This document shows, in pieces, positions 8,717 to 17,094 of a stretch of DNA of 44,700 bases. The DNA comes from Pseudomonadales bacterium (lineage in GTDB: Bacteria > Pseudomonadota > Gammaproteobacteria > Pseudomonadales > UBA5518): NCBI GenBank assembly GCA_022072145.1, contig JAJVIG010000044.1, positions 1-44,700 on the forward strand. The letters are read 5' to 3'. The notes below the pieces were generated by a model. It saw nothing but the letters and a program-made list of their open reading frames with translations. It searched no databases and was not told where the DNA came from. The translations under genes and the position numbers were made by a program. The first letter of the stretch is position 1. Each line of letters starts with the position of its first letter.

Positions 8717-10882
8717 ATGAGGAGCACAGGAACGAGCTGCGCGAGCCCCGAGCAGTGCGTCGAGGCCGCGATCGCGCGCGTGGGCAAACGCATCGTGCTG
8801 GGAACCCCGATCGGCATCGGCAAGCCGAACCAGCTGCTCAATGCCTTCTACCGGCGCGCCGTCGCCGATCCGCAGATCGAGCTGACGATATTTACGGGCC
8901 TGTCGCTGGAAAAGCCGCGACCAGCCTCGGAGATCGAACAGCGGCTGCTCGGTCCGTTCATCGAGCGGCAGTTCGGCGACTACGAGGAACTCGACTACAT
9001 GCGCGCGCTGAGGGCCGGTGAACTGCCCGCCAACGTGCGCGTGCACGAGTTCTATTTCCGGGCGGGCTCCATGAAGCGCGTGGCGCGCGCCCAGCGCGAT
9101 TACGTCTCGACGAACTACACCTTCGCGGCGCGCGACCTGATCGACCGCGGCCTCAACGTGCTGGTGCAACTGGTGGCGAGTCGCGAGCTCGACGGGAGGC
9201 GCATGCTGAGCCTGGCGTCGAACACCGACACCACGCTCGACCTGCTGCCGTGGCTCGCGGAGCAGCGCGCGCGCGGCGAGCCCTGCATGGCGATCGCGCA
9301 GCTGCACCCGGACATGCCGTTCATGTACAACCGGGCCGTGATCGAACCGGAGGTTTTCGACCTGCTGCTCGAGGATCCCGCGTGCAACCGCACGCTGTTC
9401 GCGGCGCCGAACCTGTCGGTCAACGCCACCGACTTCGCGATCGGAGCACACGCGAGCACGCTGTTGCGCGATGGGGGCACGCTGCAGATAGGCATCGGTT
9501 CGCTGGGCGACGCGATCGTCTACGCGAGCCGACTGCGCCAGCAGCACAACGCCGAGTACCGCGCGATCGTCGCTGAACTCGGCACCGATGCCGCGCTGAT
9601 CGAGCGTATCGGCGGCCTGGAGCCCTTCGTGACCGGGCTCTACGGCTGCAGCGAGATGTTCGTCAACGGCTTCCTGCACCTGATGCGCGCCGGCATCGTG
9701 AAGCGCCGCGTCTACGACGACGCCGGGCTGCAGCGGGTGCTGAACCGCACCGGGCTGGAGACGCCGGATGCGCGGCTGCTCGCGGCGTTGCGCGACGATG
9801 GCGTGATCCGGACCCGTCTCGGCGAGCCTGACGTCGACTGGCTGCGACGCTGGGGCGTGTTCGCCGACGACGTGGAACTGCGCGACGGCATGCTGGTGCG
9901 CGAGGGGCGCGCCTGCGTCGCCGACCTGTCCGACGAGGCGGCGCTGGCGGCCGTCGCCGGACTGGCGCTGGGCTCCGAGCTGCGCGGGGGCATCCACATG
10001 CACGGCGGTTTTTTCCTCGGGCCGCGCGACTTCTATGCGGCGCTGGCGGCGATGCCGCGCGCCGAGGCCGAGGCGATCGGCATGGACAGCGTGCGGCGCA
10101 TCAACCGCATCGACGACCCGGTGCTCCGCGAACTGCAGCGCCGGCACGCGCGCTTCGTGAACACCGGGATGATGGTGACGCTGGGCGGCGCGGTGGTGTC
10201 CGACGGGCTCGAGGACGGCGAGGTCGTCAGCGGCGTGGGAGGGCAGTACAACTTCGTCGCGCAGGCGCACGAACTGCCGGGCGGCCGCTCGATCATCTGC
10301 CTGCGGAGCACGCGCGGCAGCGGCAAGTCGCTGCGTTCGAACATCGTGCCGCGCTACGGGCACGTGACGATTCCGCGCCACCTGCGCGACATCGTGGTCA
10401 CCGAATACGGAGTCGCCGACCTGCGCGGGCGCAGCGACCAGGAGATCGTCCAGGCGCTGATCGGCATCGCCGATGCGCGCTTCCAGCCCGAGCTGCTCGA
10501 GGCGGTGCGGGCAGCCGGGAAGATCGATCCGGACTGGGAGATTCCGCCGCGGGCACGCGACAACCATCCGGAGCGCATCGCCGGGGTGATCGCCGAGTGG
10601 CGCCGCAAGGGCTATTTCCCGGCGTTCCCGCTCGGCACCGACTTCACGGGCGAGGAGATCGAGCTCGCGCGCGGCCTGAAGGAGGTCAAGGCGCTGCTAG
10701 GCAACCCGGCCGGATTGCTGCGGGCAGTGATCCGTTCGTTCCTGAACGAGGTAGACGAGGAGCAGGCGCGCCCCTACCTCGAGCGCATCGGGCTGGCGCA
10801 TCCGGACACGCCGAAGGAGATGCTGCTGCAGCACCTGCTGCTGCTCGAACTCGAGGAGCAGGGCGTGCTGCGGTCGATGTGA
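8717..10882 (+). CDS. Acetyl-CoA hydrolase/CoA-transferase family protein
   Basis: 721 residues, with the two-part layout of acetyl-CoA hydrolase/transferase proteins. An N-terminal CoA-transferase half contains GIGSLGDAIVYAS near residue 259. A C-terminal half carries VTEYGVADLRGRSDQEI near residue 560, which belongs to the AcetylCoA_hyd_C domain of succinyl-CoA:acetate and 4-hydroxybutyrate CoA-transferases. An AGGAGGAA ribosome site sits 5 bases before the ATG. It is the last gene of the rightward run and ends 7 bases from a convergent gene. It probably moves CoA between short acyl groups or releases acetate; the substrate cannot be read from sequence. Confidence 0.86.
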   Translation: MRSTGTSCASPEQCVEAAIARVGKRIVLGTPIGIGKPNQLLNAFYRRAVADPQIELTIFTGLSLEKPRPASEIEQRLLGPFIERQFGDYEELDYMRALRAGELPANVRVHEFYFRAGSMKRVARAQRDYVSTNYTFAARDLIDRGLNVLVQLVASRELDGRRMLSLASNTDTTLDLLPWLAEQRARGEPCMAIAQLHPDMPFMYNRAVIEPEVFDLLLEDPACNRTLFAAPNLSVNATDFAIGAHASTLLRDGGTLQIGIGSLGDAIVYASRLRQQHNAEYRAIVAELGTDAALIERIGGLEPFVTGLYGCSEMFVNGFLHLMRAGIVKRRVYDDAGLQRVLNRTGLETPDARLLAALRDDGVIRTRLGEPDVDWLRRWGVFADDVELRDGMLVREGRACVADLSDEAALAAVAGLALGSELRGGIHMHGGFFLGPRDFYAALAAMPRAEAEAIGMDSVRRINRIDDPVLRELQRRHARFVNTGMMVTLGGAVVSDGLEDGEVVSGVGGQYNFVAQAHELPGGRSIICLRSTRGSGKSLRSNIVPRYGHVTIPRHLRDIVVTEYGVADLRGRSDQEIVQALIGIADARFQPELLEAVRAAGKIDPDWEIPPRARDNHPERIAGVIAEWRRKGYFPAFPLGTDFTGEEIELARGLKEVKALLGNPAGLLRAVIRSFLNEVDEEQARPYLERIGLAHPDTPKEMLLQHLLLLELEEQGVLRSM

Positions 10883-10889
10883 GCGGAGC

Positions 10890-11168
10890 TCAGGCGAGGT
10901 GGCGGTCGAGGTAGCCCTCGATCTCGTTCTGCAGGCGCTTCTTCACCATCAGCATCAGCACGCCGAGCTTCACGTCGACGAGGATGTCGTCCTCCTGCAG
11001 GGTGAGGCGTGCGTCGATACCGCCGGAGTAGTTGTAGTGCATCGTGTTGCCTTCCCAGCCGTAACTGCCGCCGAACTCCTCCTGCAACTGGCGGGCGAGC
11101 TTCTCGGCGCGCTTGCGCAGCGTCCGGGGGTCGAGTTCGTGGTCGCGCTGGATATAGATGCGGCTCAT
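10890..11168 (-). CDS. Polyhydroxyalkanoic acid system family protein (PHA_gran_rgn)
   Basis: 92 residues, beginning MSRIYIQRDHEL and ending EIEGYLDRHLA. The pattern of an early I-x-R-x-H segment, a basic helix (RTLRKRAEKLARQLQEEF), a short Y/W-rich strand block and a final amphipathic helix matches the small putative PHA-system family (TIGR02610-like), which is often found near phasins. The role is thought to be granule-associated or regulatory but is not well defined. The ATG at 11168 is the natural start; frames upstream overlap the patatin gene. It is divergent from the patatin-like gene across 117 bases. Confidence 0.75.
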   Translation of the reverse strand: MSRIYIQRDHELDPRTLRKRAEKLARQLQEEFGGSYGWEGNTMHYNYSGGIDARLTLQEDDILVDVKLGVLMLMVKKRLQNEIEGYLDRHLA

Positions 11169-11221
11169 ACCGGGGTCTCCCGCAGTGTCTGCAGCGCAGA
11201 TTCTGCGCGCTCGGCGGGTGC

Positions 11222-11248
11222 TTGCCAATCGGCGGGAAGTGCCATAAT
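11222..11248 (+). promoter_or_regulatory. Candidate extended -10 sigma-70 promoter for the patatin gene
   Basis: TTGCCA at 11222-11227 and CATAAT at 11243-11248 are separated by 15 bases. TGC directly precedes the -10 box, giving the extended -10 form that tolerates a poor -35 spacing. Transcription would begin near 11255, about 30 bases before the TTG start at 11286. This is a motif match only. Confidence 0.45.
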
Positions 11249-11285
11249 GGGGCTGCTGGCCTGAATCACCACGGGAGGGGCAGAG

Positions 11286-12842
11286 TTGCGCAAGCCGCTC
11301 AGTAGCGCGTCCACGCGCGTGTTCGAGATGCCGGCCGCCGGCAAACCGGAGATACGCCCCGTGATCCGCGTGCTGGCGGAAGCCTTGCCGGATTTCGCGC
11401 GGCTGGCGCGGCGCAACCGCCGCCTGCAGGCGCTGGAGAAGGCGATGCAGGGCGCTGCCACTTACGCCGAGTGGCGCGAGGCCGCGATCGGCTACGACGA
11501 GGTGGCGGAGTTCGAGGAGTGGAAGCTCACCGACGCCTCTCCCCACTACGACTACAAGCTGATCCAGCGGCGGCTGGCGCAGATCCTCGGCGCACGCGAG
11601 GGCGCCAACCTGCGGCGTCTGATGTTCATCCTGCAGGAGGGGTTGCACGGCAACCTCGGCAACATTTCCAGCCCGATGCTTTACCGTTTCACGCGCTTCG
11701 GCACCAAGCGGCTGGTCGAACACTACCTCGACGAGGTCTGCGAGGCGCTCGACTGGGTCTGCGACGAGGATTCGGGCGAGGTGTCGCTGGCCGAGAAGAT
11801 CGAGTTCTTCGAGCTCACCAGCCAGACCTTCGGCCAGTCGGCGCTGATGCTGAGCGGCGGTGCCGCGCTCGGCATCTACCACATGGGCGTGGTCCGCTCG
11901 CTGTGGGAACACGGGCTGCTGCCGCACGTGATCTCGGGTTCCAGCGCCGGTTCGGTGGTCGCGGGACTGCTGGGCACGCACACCGACGAGGAACTGCGCG
12001 AGATCATGGCGCACCGCGAATCGCTGGTCGGGCTGATCCGCTGGAACCGCCCCGGGCGCCCCTACCTGTTCGATGTGGATCATTTCCAGCGGGCATTGCG
12101 CGAACGGATCGGCGAGATGAGCTTCCAGGAGGCGTTCCGGCACAGCGGGCGCGCGATCAACATCACGGTGTATCCCTACGATCCGCTCGAGGAAGGGCGG
12201 CTGCTGAACTACCGCACCTCGCCGAACGTGGTGCTGAACAGCGCGGTGCGTGCCTCGTGCGCGGCGCCGTTCCTGATGCCGCCGGTGGAACTGCTCGCGA
12301 AGTCGCTGAGCGGGGAGATCGTGCCGTACCTGAAGAACCGCCGTTTCCTCGACGGTTCGATCGGCGATGACCTGCCGATCCGGCGTCTGACGCGCCTCTA
12401 CGGCGTCAATCATTCGATCGTCAGCCTGGTCAACCCGCTGGTGCTGCCGTTCGTGTCGCGCCGGGCCCAGCAGGGCAGCGACCTCGGCGCGATCACGCGC
12501 CATTACGCAACGCGGCTGTTCAAGGAGACTACGAACTATTCGCTGCAGCTGGTGCAGAAGGGGATTCCGTCGGACAACGTGAAGTTCGCGATCGACAAGA
12601 TCCGCTCGGTGATGACGCAGGACTACCGCGGCGACATCACGCTGATCCCGCCGCGGAGGATCGCGCACGTCTACGGCCTGTTGCGCAGCCAGTCGCACGA
12701 GGAGGAGGCGGCGTTCGTGAAGATCGCCGAGCGCGTGACGTGGCCCTACCTCGAGATGATCAAGAACACCACGGCGGTGAGCCGTACCTTCCGCGCCTGC
12801 CTCGCGCGGCTGTACGGACGCCGCGACGCGCGGCGCGCGTGA
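11286..12842 (+). CDS. DUF3336/patatin-like phospholipase
   Basis: 518 residues from a TTG start with GGGAGGGG upstream. The first 170 residues resemble DUF3336, the N-terminal domain of patatin-like lipases related to yeast Tgl proteins. The patatin domain follows: LSGGAALGIYH (oxyanion loop) near 188, GSSAGS with nucleophile Ser near 220, and RFLDGSIGDDLPI with catalytic Asp near 355 (DGS instead of the common DGG/DGA). It should hydrolyse acyl chains from phospholipids or triacylglycerols. Divergent orientation to a PHA-system gene suggests a link to storage-lipid turnover, but that is inference. Confidence 0.88.
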   Translation: MRKPLSSASTRVFEMPAAGKPEIRPVIRVLAEALPDFARLARRNRRLQALEKAMQGAATYAEWREAAIGYDEVAEFEEWKLTDASPHYDYKLIQRRLAQILGAREGANLRRLMFILQEGLHGNLGNISSPMLYRFTRFGTKRLVEHYLDEVCEALDWVCDEDSGEVSLAEKIEFFELTSQTFGQSALMLSGGAALGIYHMGVVRSLWEHGLLPHVISGSSAGSVVAGLLGTHTDEELREIMAHRESLVGLIRWNRPGRPYLFDVDHFQRALRERIGEMSFQEAFRHSGRAINITVYPYDPLEEGRLLNYRTSPNVVLNSAVRASCAAPFLMPPVELLAKSLSGEIVPYLKNRRFLDGSIGDDLPIRRLTRLYGVNHSIVSLVNPLVLPFVSRRAQQGSDLGAITRHYATRLFKETTNYSLQLVQKGIPSDNVKFAIDKIRSVMTQDYRGDITLIPPRRIAHVYGLLRSQSHEEEAAFVKIAERVTWPYLEMIKNTTAVSRTFRACLARLYGRRDARRA

Positions 12843-12876
12843 TCGGCACACGGATTCCGCGGTTACGGAGCAGGGG

Positions 12877-13050
12877 ATGAGCGGTTACAGGAAATGGGAA
12901 TGCGTGATCTGCGGCTTCATCTACGACGAGGCGCTTGGTCTGCCGGATCACGGGATCGCGCCCGGTACGCGCTGGGAGGACGTACCGGAGGATTTCGAGT
13001 GCCCGGACTGCGGCATCGGCAAGGCCGATTTCGATCTGCTGCCGGACTGA
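12877..13050 (+). CDS. rubA: Rubredoxin
   Basis: 57 residues with the two iron-binding motifs: C9-V-I-C12-G and C42-P-D-C45-G. The conserved Tyr16, Pro29-Gly-Thr and Trp33-Glu-Asp-Val-Pro stretch lies between them. It is a one-electron carrier with an Fe(SCys)4 centre, commonly feeding alkane hydroxylases or other oxygen- or peroxide-linked enzymes. No hydroxylase or rubredoxin reductase is next to it. A weak purine stretch (GGAGCAGGGG) precedes the ATG. The gene follows the patatin gene by 34 bases. Confidence 0.95.
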   Translation: MSGYRKWECVICGFIYDEALGLPDHGIAPGTRWEDVPEDFECPDCGIGKADFDLLPD

Positions 13051-13068
13051 ACGCGGCGCACGGCCAGC

Positions 13069-13788
13069 ATGCCGGACTGGGCGCTGGAGTTCCGGAATTT
13101 CTCGACGCTGCACCTGGCGACGGTGCTCGGTTTCGCCGTGCTGTGGACGTTGCTGGTCGCCGGCGGTCGCGCGGTCGCCGGCAGCGCACGCGAGGCACGC
13201 TGGCGCGCCGCGCTGTGCGCTTCGCTGGCGCTGGCGTGGCTGATCGCCAACGGCGCGCAGTTCCGGCCGGGCTACTTCGTCGCTGCCAGCAATCTGCCGT
13301 TGCACGCCTGCGACCTCGCCGGCATCCTGGCGCCGCTGGCGCTGTGGCGCCGCACGCGCGTGCTGCTCGGCGTGCTGTACTTCTGGGGGCTGGGTTTCAG
13401 CGTGCAGGCGATCCTGACGCCGGATCTGGACGAGGGCCCCGCCAGGGCGGGGTTCTGGATGTTCTGGGTACCGCACGCGAACATCACCGGCGCCGCGTGC
13501 TATGCGCTGGTGGTCGAGCGTTTTCGGCCCGGCTGGCGTGAGTGCCTGCAGGCCTACGGTCTCGCGGTGCTGTATCTGGCGCTGATACTGCCGTTCGACC
13601 TGGCGACCGGCTTCAACTACGGTTACGTGGGTCCGCAGACCCCGTCCCAGCCCACGCTGCTGGATTTCCTGGGGCCGTGGCCGTGGCGGATCGGTTCGAT
13701 GATGGCGCTCGCCTTCGCAGTGTTCGTGGCGATGCTGCTGCCGTGGTTGCCGCCGCGCGTCTCTCAGAAGCCGCGCAGCGTCGCGTAG
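13069..13788 (+). CDS. TIGR02206/YwaF-like integral membrane protein
   Basis: 239 residues with about six to seven hydrophobic helices. The motif LPLHACDLAGILAPLALW near residue 78 is characteristic of the YwaF (TIGR02206) family, and a polar W-x-x-HANITGAACYAL stretch lies near residue 136. The function of the family is unknown. It starts 18 bases after rubredoxin, so the two may be co-transcribed. Its last 25 bases overlap the end of the convergent acyl-CoA dehydrogenase gene. Confidence 0.78.
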   Translation: MPDWALEFRNFSTLHLATVLGFAVLWTLLVAGGRAVAGSAREARWRAALCASLALAWLIANGAQFRPGYFVAASNLPLHACDLAGILAPLALWRRTRVLLGVLYFWGLGFSVQAILTPDLDEGPARAGFWMFWVPHANITGAACYALVVERFRPGWRECLQAYGLAVLYLALILPFDLATGFNYGYVGPQTPSQPTLLDFLGPWPWRIGSMMALAFAVFVAMLLPWLPPRVSQKPRSVA

Positions 13789-14903
13789 CGTGCGCGGTGA
13801 TAACGCGCATCGCCGAGGATTTGCATGGTCACGCGCGCGCGCTTCAGGAACAGCCCGATGTCGAGCTGGTCCGTGATGCCGATGCCGCCGTGCATCTGCA
13901 CGGCCTCGTTGCTCACCAGTTCGATGGTGTCGTTGGCGCGCGCCTTCGCCAGGCTGGCCACCATCGGCAACAGCGGGGAAGCCTCGTCGACTTTGGCGCA
14001 GGCGTCCATCACCACGCTCTGCAGCAATTCCAGTTCGATGAACATCGCCGCGGCGCGGTGCTGCAGCGCCTGGAAGCTGCCGATCGCCACGCCGAACTGC
14101 TCGCGTTGCTTGAGGTACGCGACGGTGCGCTGAAAACACTCCTGCGCGCCGCCGAGCATTTCGGCGGCGATGGCGGCACGGCCACGATCGAGCACCTGCT
14201 CGAGCACCGGCCAGGACTCGCCCTCGGCGCCGAGCAGCGCCGTGACCGGAACCTCGACATCCTGGAACTCGATACGCGCGACGTTGCGGCTGTCCATCGT
14301 CGCGGTGCGCCGGCGCGCGACGCCGGGTGCCGCGGCATCGACCAGGAACAGGCTGATGCCCTGGCCCGATCCCGGCTCGCCGGCGGTGCGCGCGACCACC
14401 ACGAGCAGGTCGGCGCTGTGTCCGTCGAGCACGAACTGCTTGGCGCCGTTCAGCCGGTAGCCGTCCCCGTGGCGCTCGGCGCGCAACCGCACCCCGAGCG
14501 GATCGTGGTGATGGGACTCTTCGAGCGCCAGCGCCAGGCAGGTCTCGCCGGCGGCCACGCGCGGCAGCACGGCCTGTTTCTGCTTCTGATCACCGGCGAG
14601 CAGGATGGCCGAGGTGCCGAGCACGCAGGTCGCGTACAGCGGTGAGGCGGTCAGCGTGCGACCGGTTTCCTGCAGCACCGCGCCCAGCCCGGTGAAGCCG
14701 AACTCGAGTCCGCCGAACTCCTCGGGGATCACGATGCCGGCCCAGCCGAGCCCGGCCATTTCCGCCCACAGCTCGCGTGACCACCCGAGCGGGTCGCGGT
14801 CGTCGCGCAGCGCGCGCAGCGCCGCGACGGGCGCCCTGGCGAGCAGGAACTCGCGCGCGGTATCGCGCAGGTGCCGCTGCTCCTCGTTCAGTGTCATGGC
14901 CAT
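13764..14903 (-). CDS. Acyl-CoA dehydrogenase family protein (possible non-catalytic or partner subunit)
   Basis: 379 residues with the acyl-CoA dehydrogenase order: helical N-domain (LNEEQRHLRDTAREFL), EEFGGLEFG, a middle beta-domain, and a C-domain with QREQFG near 276 and the FAD-contact QMHGGIGITD near 338. The glutamate-GTS motif of medium-chain enzymes (YEGTS) is absent; the protein ends soon after KRARVTMQILGDARYHRARY. It lies 27 bases downstream of a second dehydrogenase on the same strand. Such side-by-side pairs form heterotetramers in steroid side-chain degradation, with one subunit carrying the active base. It would oxidise an acyl-CoA to the enoyl-CoA, passing electrons to ETF. 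Confidence 0.86.
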   Translation of the reverse strand: MAMTLNEEQRHLRDTAREFLLARAPVAALRALRDDRDPLGWSRELWAEMAGLGWAGIVIPEEFGGLEFGFTGLGAVLQETGRTLTASPLYATCVLGTSAILLAGDQKQKQAVLPRVAAGETCLALALEESHHHDPLGVRLRAERHGDGYRLNGAKQFVLDGHSADLLVVVARTAGEPGSGQGISLFLVDAAAPGVARRRTATMDSRNVARIEFQDVEVPVTALLGAEGESWPVLEQVLDRGRAAIAAEMLGGAQECFQRTVAYLKQREQFGVAIGSFQALQHRAAAMFIELELLQSVVMDACAKVDEASPLLPMVASLAKARANDTIELVSNEAVQMHGGIGITDQLDIGLFLKRARVTMQILGDARYHRARYATLRGF

Positions 14904-14930
14904 CGGTCGGTTTCCCGCGCAGGGTGGGTT

Positions 14931-16124
14931 TCAGATCACGCCCGGAAGTTCGAGCGCGCGCTTGGCGATGATGTTGAGCTGCACCTCGGAGGTGCCGCCG
15001 GCGATGCTGAGCGCTTTGGTGAACAGCGCCTGCCGCGCGGTGTCGATCTCGGCGGCGTCGAAGTCCTCGCCCTCCCAGCCGATTCCCTGGCTGCCCATCA
15101 TCGCCATCATCAGCTCGTACTTGCGCTTCTCTTCCTCGGTACCGCAATACTTCATGATCAGCGAGGTCGCTCCGCTGCCGGTTCCCGTGCGCGCCTCCTC
15201 GAGGATGCGCAGCTGCGTGAGCCCGATCGCGTGCATCTGCATCTCGTGGCGCGCCAGCGCGTCGCGCATCAGCGGGTCCTGGATTCGCCCGTCGGCGAAC
15301 GGCAGGTAACGTCGCGCGCATTCGATCGGTGTGTGGGCCGCGGTGGTCACCGTGTCGGCGGTCTCCGACATCAGCTTGCGCTCGTGGCGCAGCAGGCCCT
15401 TGGCGACCGTCCAGCCCTCGTTCAGCACGCCGACCAGGTTCTGCTTCGGCACCCGCACGTTGTCAAAGAAGGTCTGGCAGAACTCGGAACTGCCGTTGAT
15501 CAGCTTGATCGGCGTCACCGAGACGCCGGGGGTGGCCATGTCGATCAGCAGGAAGCTGATGCCCGCCTGCTTGCGCGCACTGGAGTCGGTGCGCACGAGG
15601 CAGAAGATCCAGTCCGAGCGATCGGCCTGCGAGGTCCAGATCTTCGAGCCGTTGACGACGAAGTGGTCGCCGTGGTCCTCGGCGCGGGTCTGCAGGCTCG
15701 CGAGGTCGGAACCCGCGTTCGGTTCGCTGTAGCCCTGGCACCAGCGCAGACGGCCTTCGGCTATCGCCGGCAGATGCTCTCGCTTCTGCTCCTCGTTGCC
15801 GAACTCGAGCAGTGCCGGTCCCAGCATCCACACACCGAGGCCGTACAGCGGCGCGCGGCAGCCGAGGCGGACCATTTCCTTTTTCAATATCCGCGCCTGC
15901 TGCCCGTTCAGCCCGGCGCCGCCGTACTCGCGTGGCCACTCGGGGACGGTCCAGCCCCTGGCGAGCATGCGCTCGAACCACACGCGTGCGTCCCCGGAAG
16001 CGAACGTCGCGTTGCGCCCGCCCCAGTACTGCTCCTCGGGAGACGCGGGCGTGCGCTGCGACGGCGGACAGTTCGCCTCCAGCCATTGGCGCACTTCGAT
16101 GCGGAACTGTTCGAGATCTTCCAT
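14931..16124 (-). CDS. Acyl-CoA dehydrogenase family protein
   Basis: 397 residues from the ATG at 16124 (an in-frame upstream ATG at 16199 would add 25 residues without similarity to the family). It has EFRxxVRxWL-like N-terminal helices, CQGYSEPNAGSDLASL near residue 130 and WTSQADRSDWIFCLVRTD near 165 (FAD and substrate binding), and LSIAGGTSEVQLNIIAKRALELPG at the C-terminus. Gly precedes GTS, so the catalytic glutamate must be elsewhere, perhaps in GWEGEDF near residue 354. It is first in a two-gene minus-strand operon and divergent from an SDR gene. A strong GAGGAGGTCC lies 17 bases upstream of the ATG, a longer spacing than usual. Confidence 0.9.
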   Translation of the reverse strand: MEDLEQFRIEVRQWLEANCPPSQRTPASPEEQYWGGRNATFASGDARVWFERMLARGWTVPEWPREYGGAGLNGQQARILKKEMVRLGCRAPLYGLGVWMLGPALLEFGNEEQKREHLPAIAEGRLRWCQGYSEPNAGSDLASLQTRAEDHGDHFVVNGSKIWTSQADRSDWIFCLVRTDSSARKQAGISFLLIDMATPGVSVTPIKLINGSSEFCQTFFDNVRVPKQNLVGVLNEGWTVAKGLLRHERKLMSETADTVTTAAHTPIECARRYLPFADGRIQDPLMRDALARHEMQMHAIGLTQLRILEEARTGTGSGATSLIMKYCGTEEEKRKYELMMAMMGSQGIGWEGEDFDAAEIDTARQALFTKALSIAGGTSEVQLNIIAKRALELPGVI

Positions 16125-16323
16125 ACGGCTGCCCTGGTCGGACCTCCTCGATTCAGGATCGCGAAAGCTTAAGCCCAATCCGCCGCGTGACAATGACAAT
16201 TAGGATCGCCGCCGGTTAACAATAGCGGTCATGCCGCACGCTTTCGGCCACGTTTTTTCTTCCGGATCAATTACCGGGCGCATAAGATGTTCACACGTTC
16301 ATGACTGCACACCGGGGGTTTAC
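16125..16323. promoter_or_regulatory. Divergent control region between dehydrogenase pair and SDR gene
   Basis: This 199-base gap holds a direct repeat TGACAATGACAA (16188-16199), a T6 run (16253-16258) and a weak plus-strand promoter-like pair, TTCCGG at 16260-16265 and TAAGAT at 16283-16288, spaced 17. No convincing operator palindrome was found. A regulator of the acyl-CoA genes would be expected to bind here. Confidence 0.3.
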
Positions 16324-17073
16324 ATGAAGCGTTTCGAGGGGCGGGTAGCGCTGGTCACCGGCGCGGGTTCGGGCATCGGTCGTGCCGTCGCGCTGCGGCT
16401 GGCGAGCGAGGGCGCCAGCGTGTTCTGCGTCGATCTGCAGCGCGCTGCCGTCGAGGAGACCGCGGCGCAATTGCGCGCGGCCGGCGGCGTGGCGCACGCG
16501 CACGCCTGCGACGTCGCCGACGAAGCCGCGGTGCGCGCGTGCATCGCGGCGTGCCTCGGGACTTTCGGTCGCATCGACCATCTCAGCAACATGGCCGGCA
16601 TCCTGCGTTTCGATCACTTCCACGAGATCACACTCGCGGATTTCCGGCGCGTGGTCGACGTGAACCTCGTCGGCACCTTCCTGATGTGCCGTGAGGCGAT
16701 CCCGCACCTGCTCGCCAGCGGCGGCAACATCGTTAATGCGGCCTCGACCTCGGCGCTGGCCGGCCTGCCGTGGGGCGGTGCGTACTCGGCATCGAAGGGC
16801 GCCGTGCTCGCGATGACGCGCACCATCGCGATCGAGTACGGCCGCGCCGGGCTGCGCGCGAATTGCGTCTGCCCCGGTGACATCGCCACCCCGATGTCGG
16901 CCGCCCCGCGTCTGCCCGAGGACGCCGACCGGCGCTGGCTGGCACGCTGCAGTTCGCTGAACGGCCCGCGCGGGCCGGAAGTGGTGGCCGGCGTGATCGC
17001 GATGCTCGCCAGCGACGACGGCGCGCACATCAACGGCGAGGACATCCGCGTCGATGGCGCCACGCTGTCCTGA
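16324..17073 (+). CDS. SDR family NAD(P)-dependent oxidoreductase
   Basis: 249 residues, the usual length of a classical short-chain dehydrogenase/reductase. TGAGSGIG (12-19) binds the dinucleotide, with Asp near residue 38 (FCVDLQ) favouring NAD(H). SNMAG is near 90, and the catalytic Ser-Tyr-Lys set is STSALAG...YSASK near 139-158. The C-terminus (INGEDIRVDGATLS) closes the fold. The ATG at 16324 follows a GGGGG stretch; an upstream in-frame start at 16231 gives a non-family extension. It is divergent from the acyl-CoA dehydrogenases and may oxidise a hydroxy group of the same substrate. The substrate is unknown. Confidence 0.9.
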   Translation: MKRFEGRVALVTGAGSGIGRAVALRLASEGASVFCVDLQRAAVEETAAQLRAAGGVAHAHACDVADEAAVRACIAACLGTFGRIDHLSNMAGILRFDHFHEITLADFRRVVDVNLVGTFLMCREAIPHLLASGGNIVNAASTSALAGLPWGGAYSASKGAVLAMTRTIAIEYGRAGLRANCVCPGDIATPMSAAPRLPEDADRRWLARCSSLNGPRGPEVVAGVIAMLASDDGAHINGEDIRVDGATLS

Positions 17074-17094
17074 ACCGCACGCGGAGCCTGTGCG

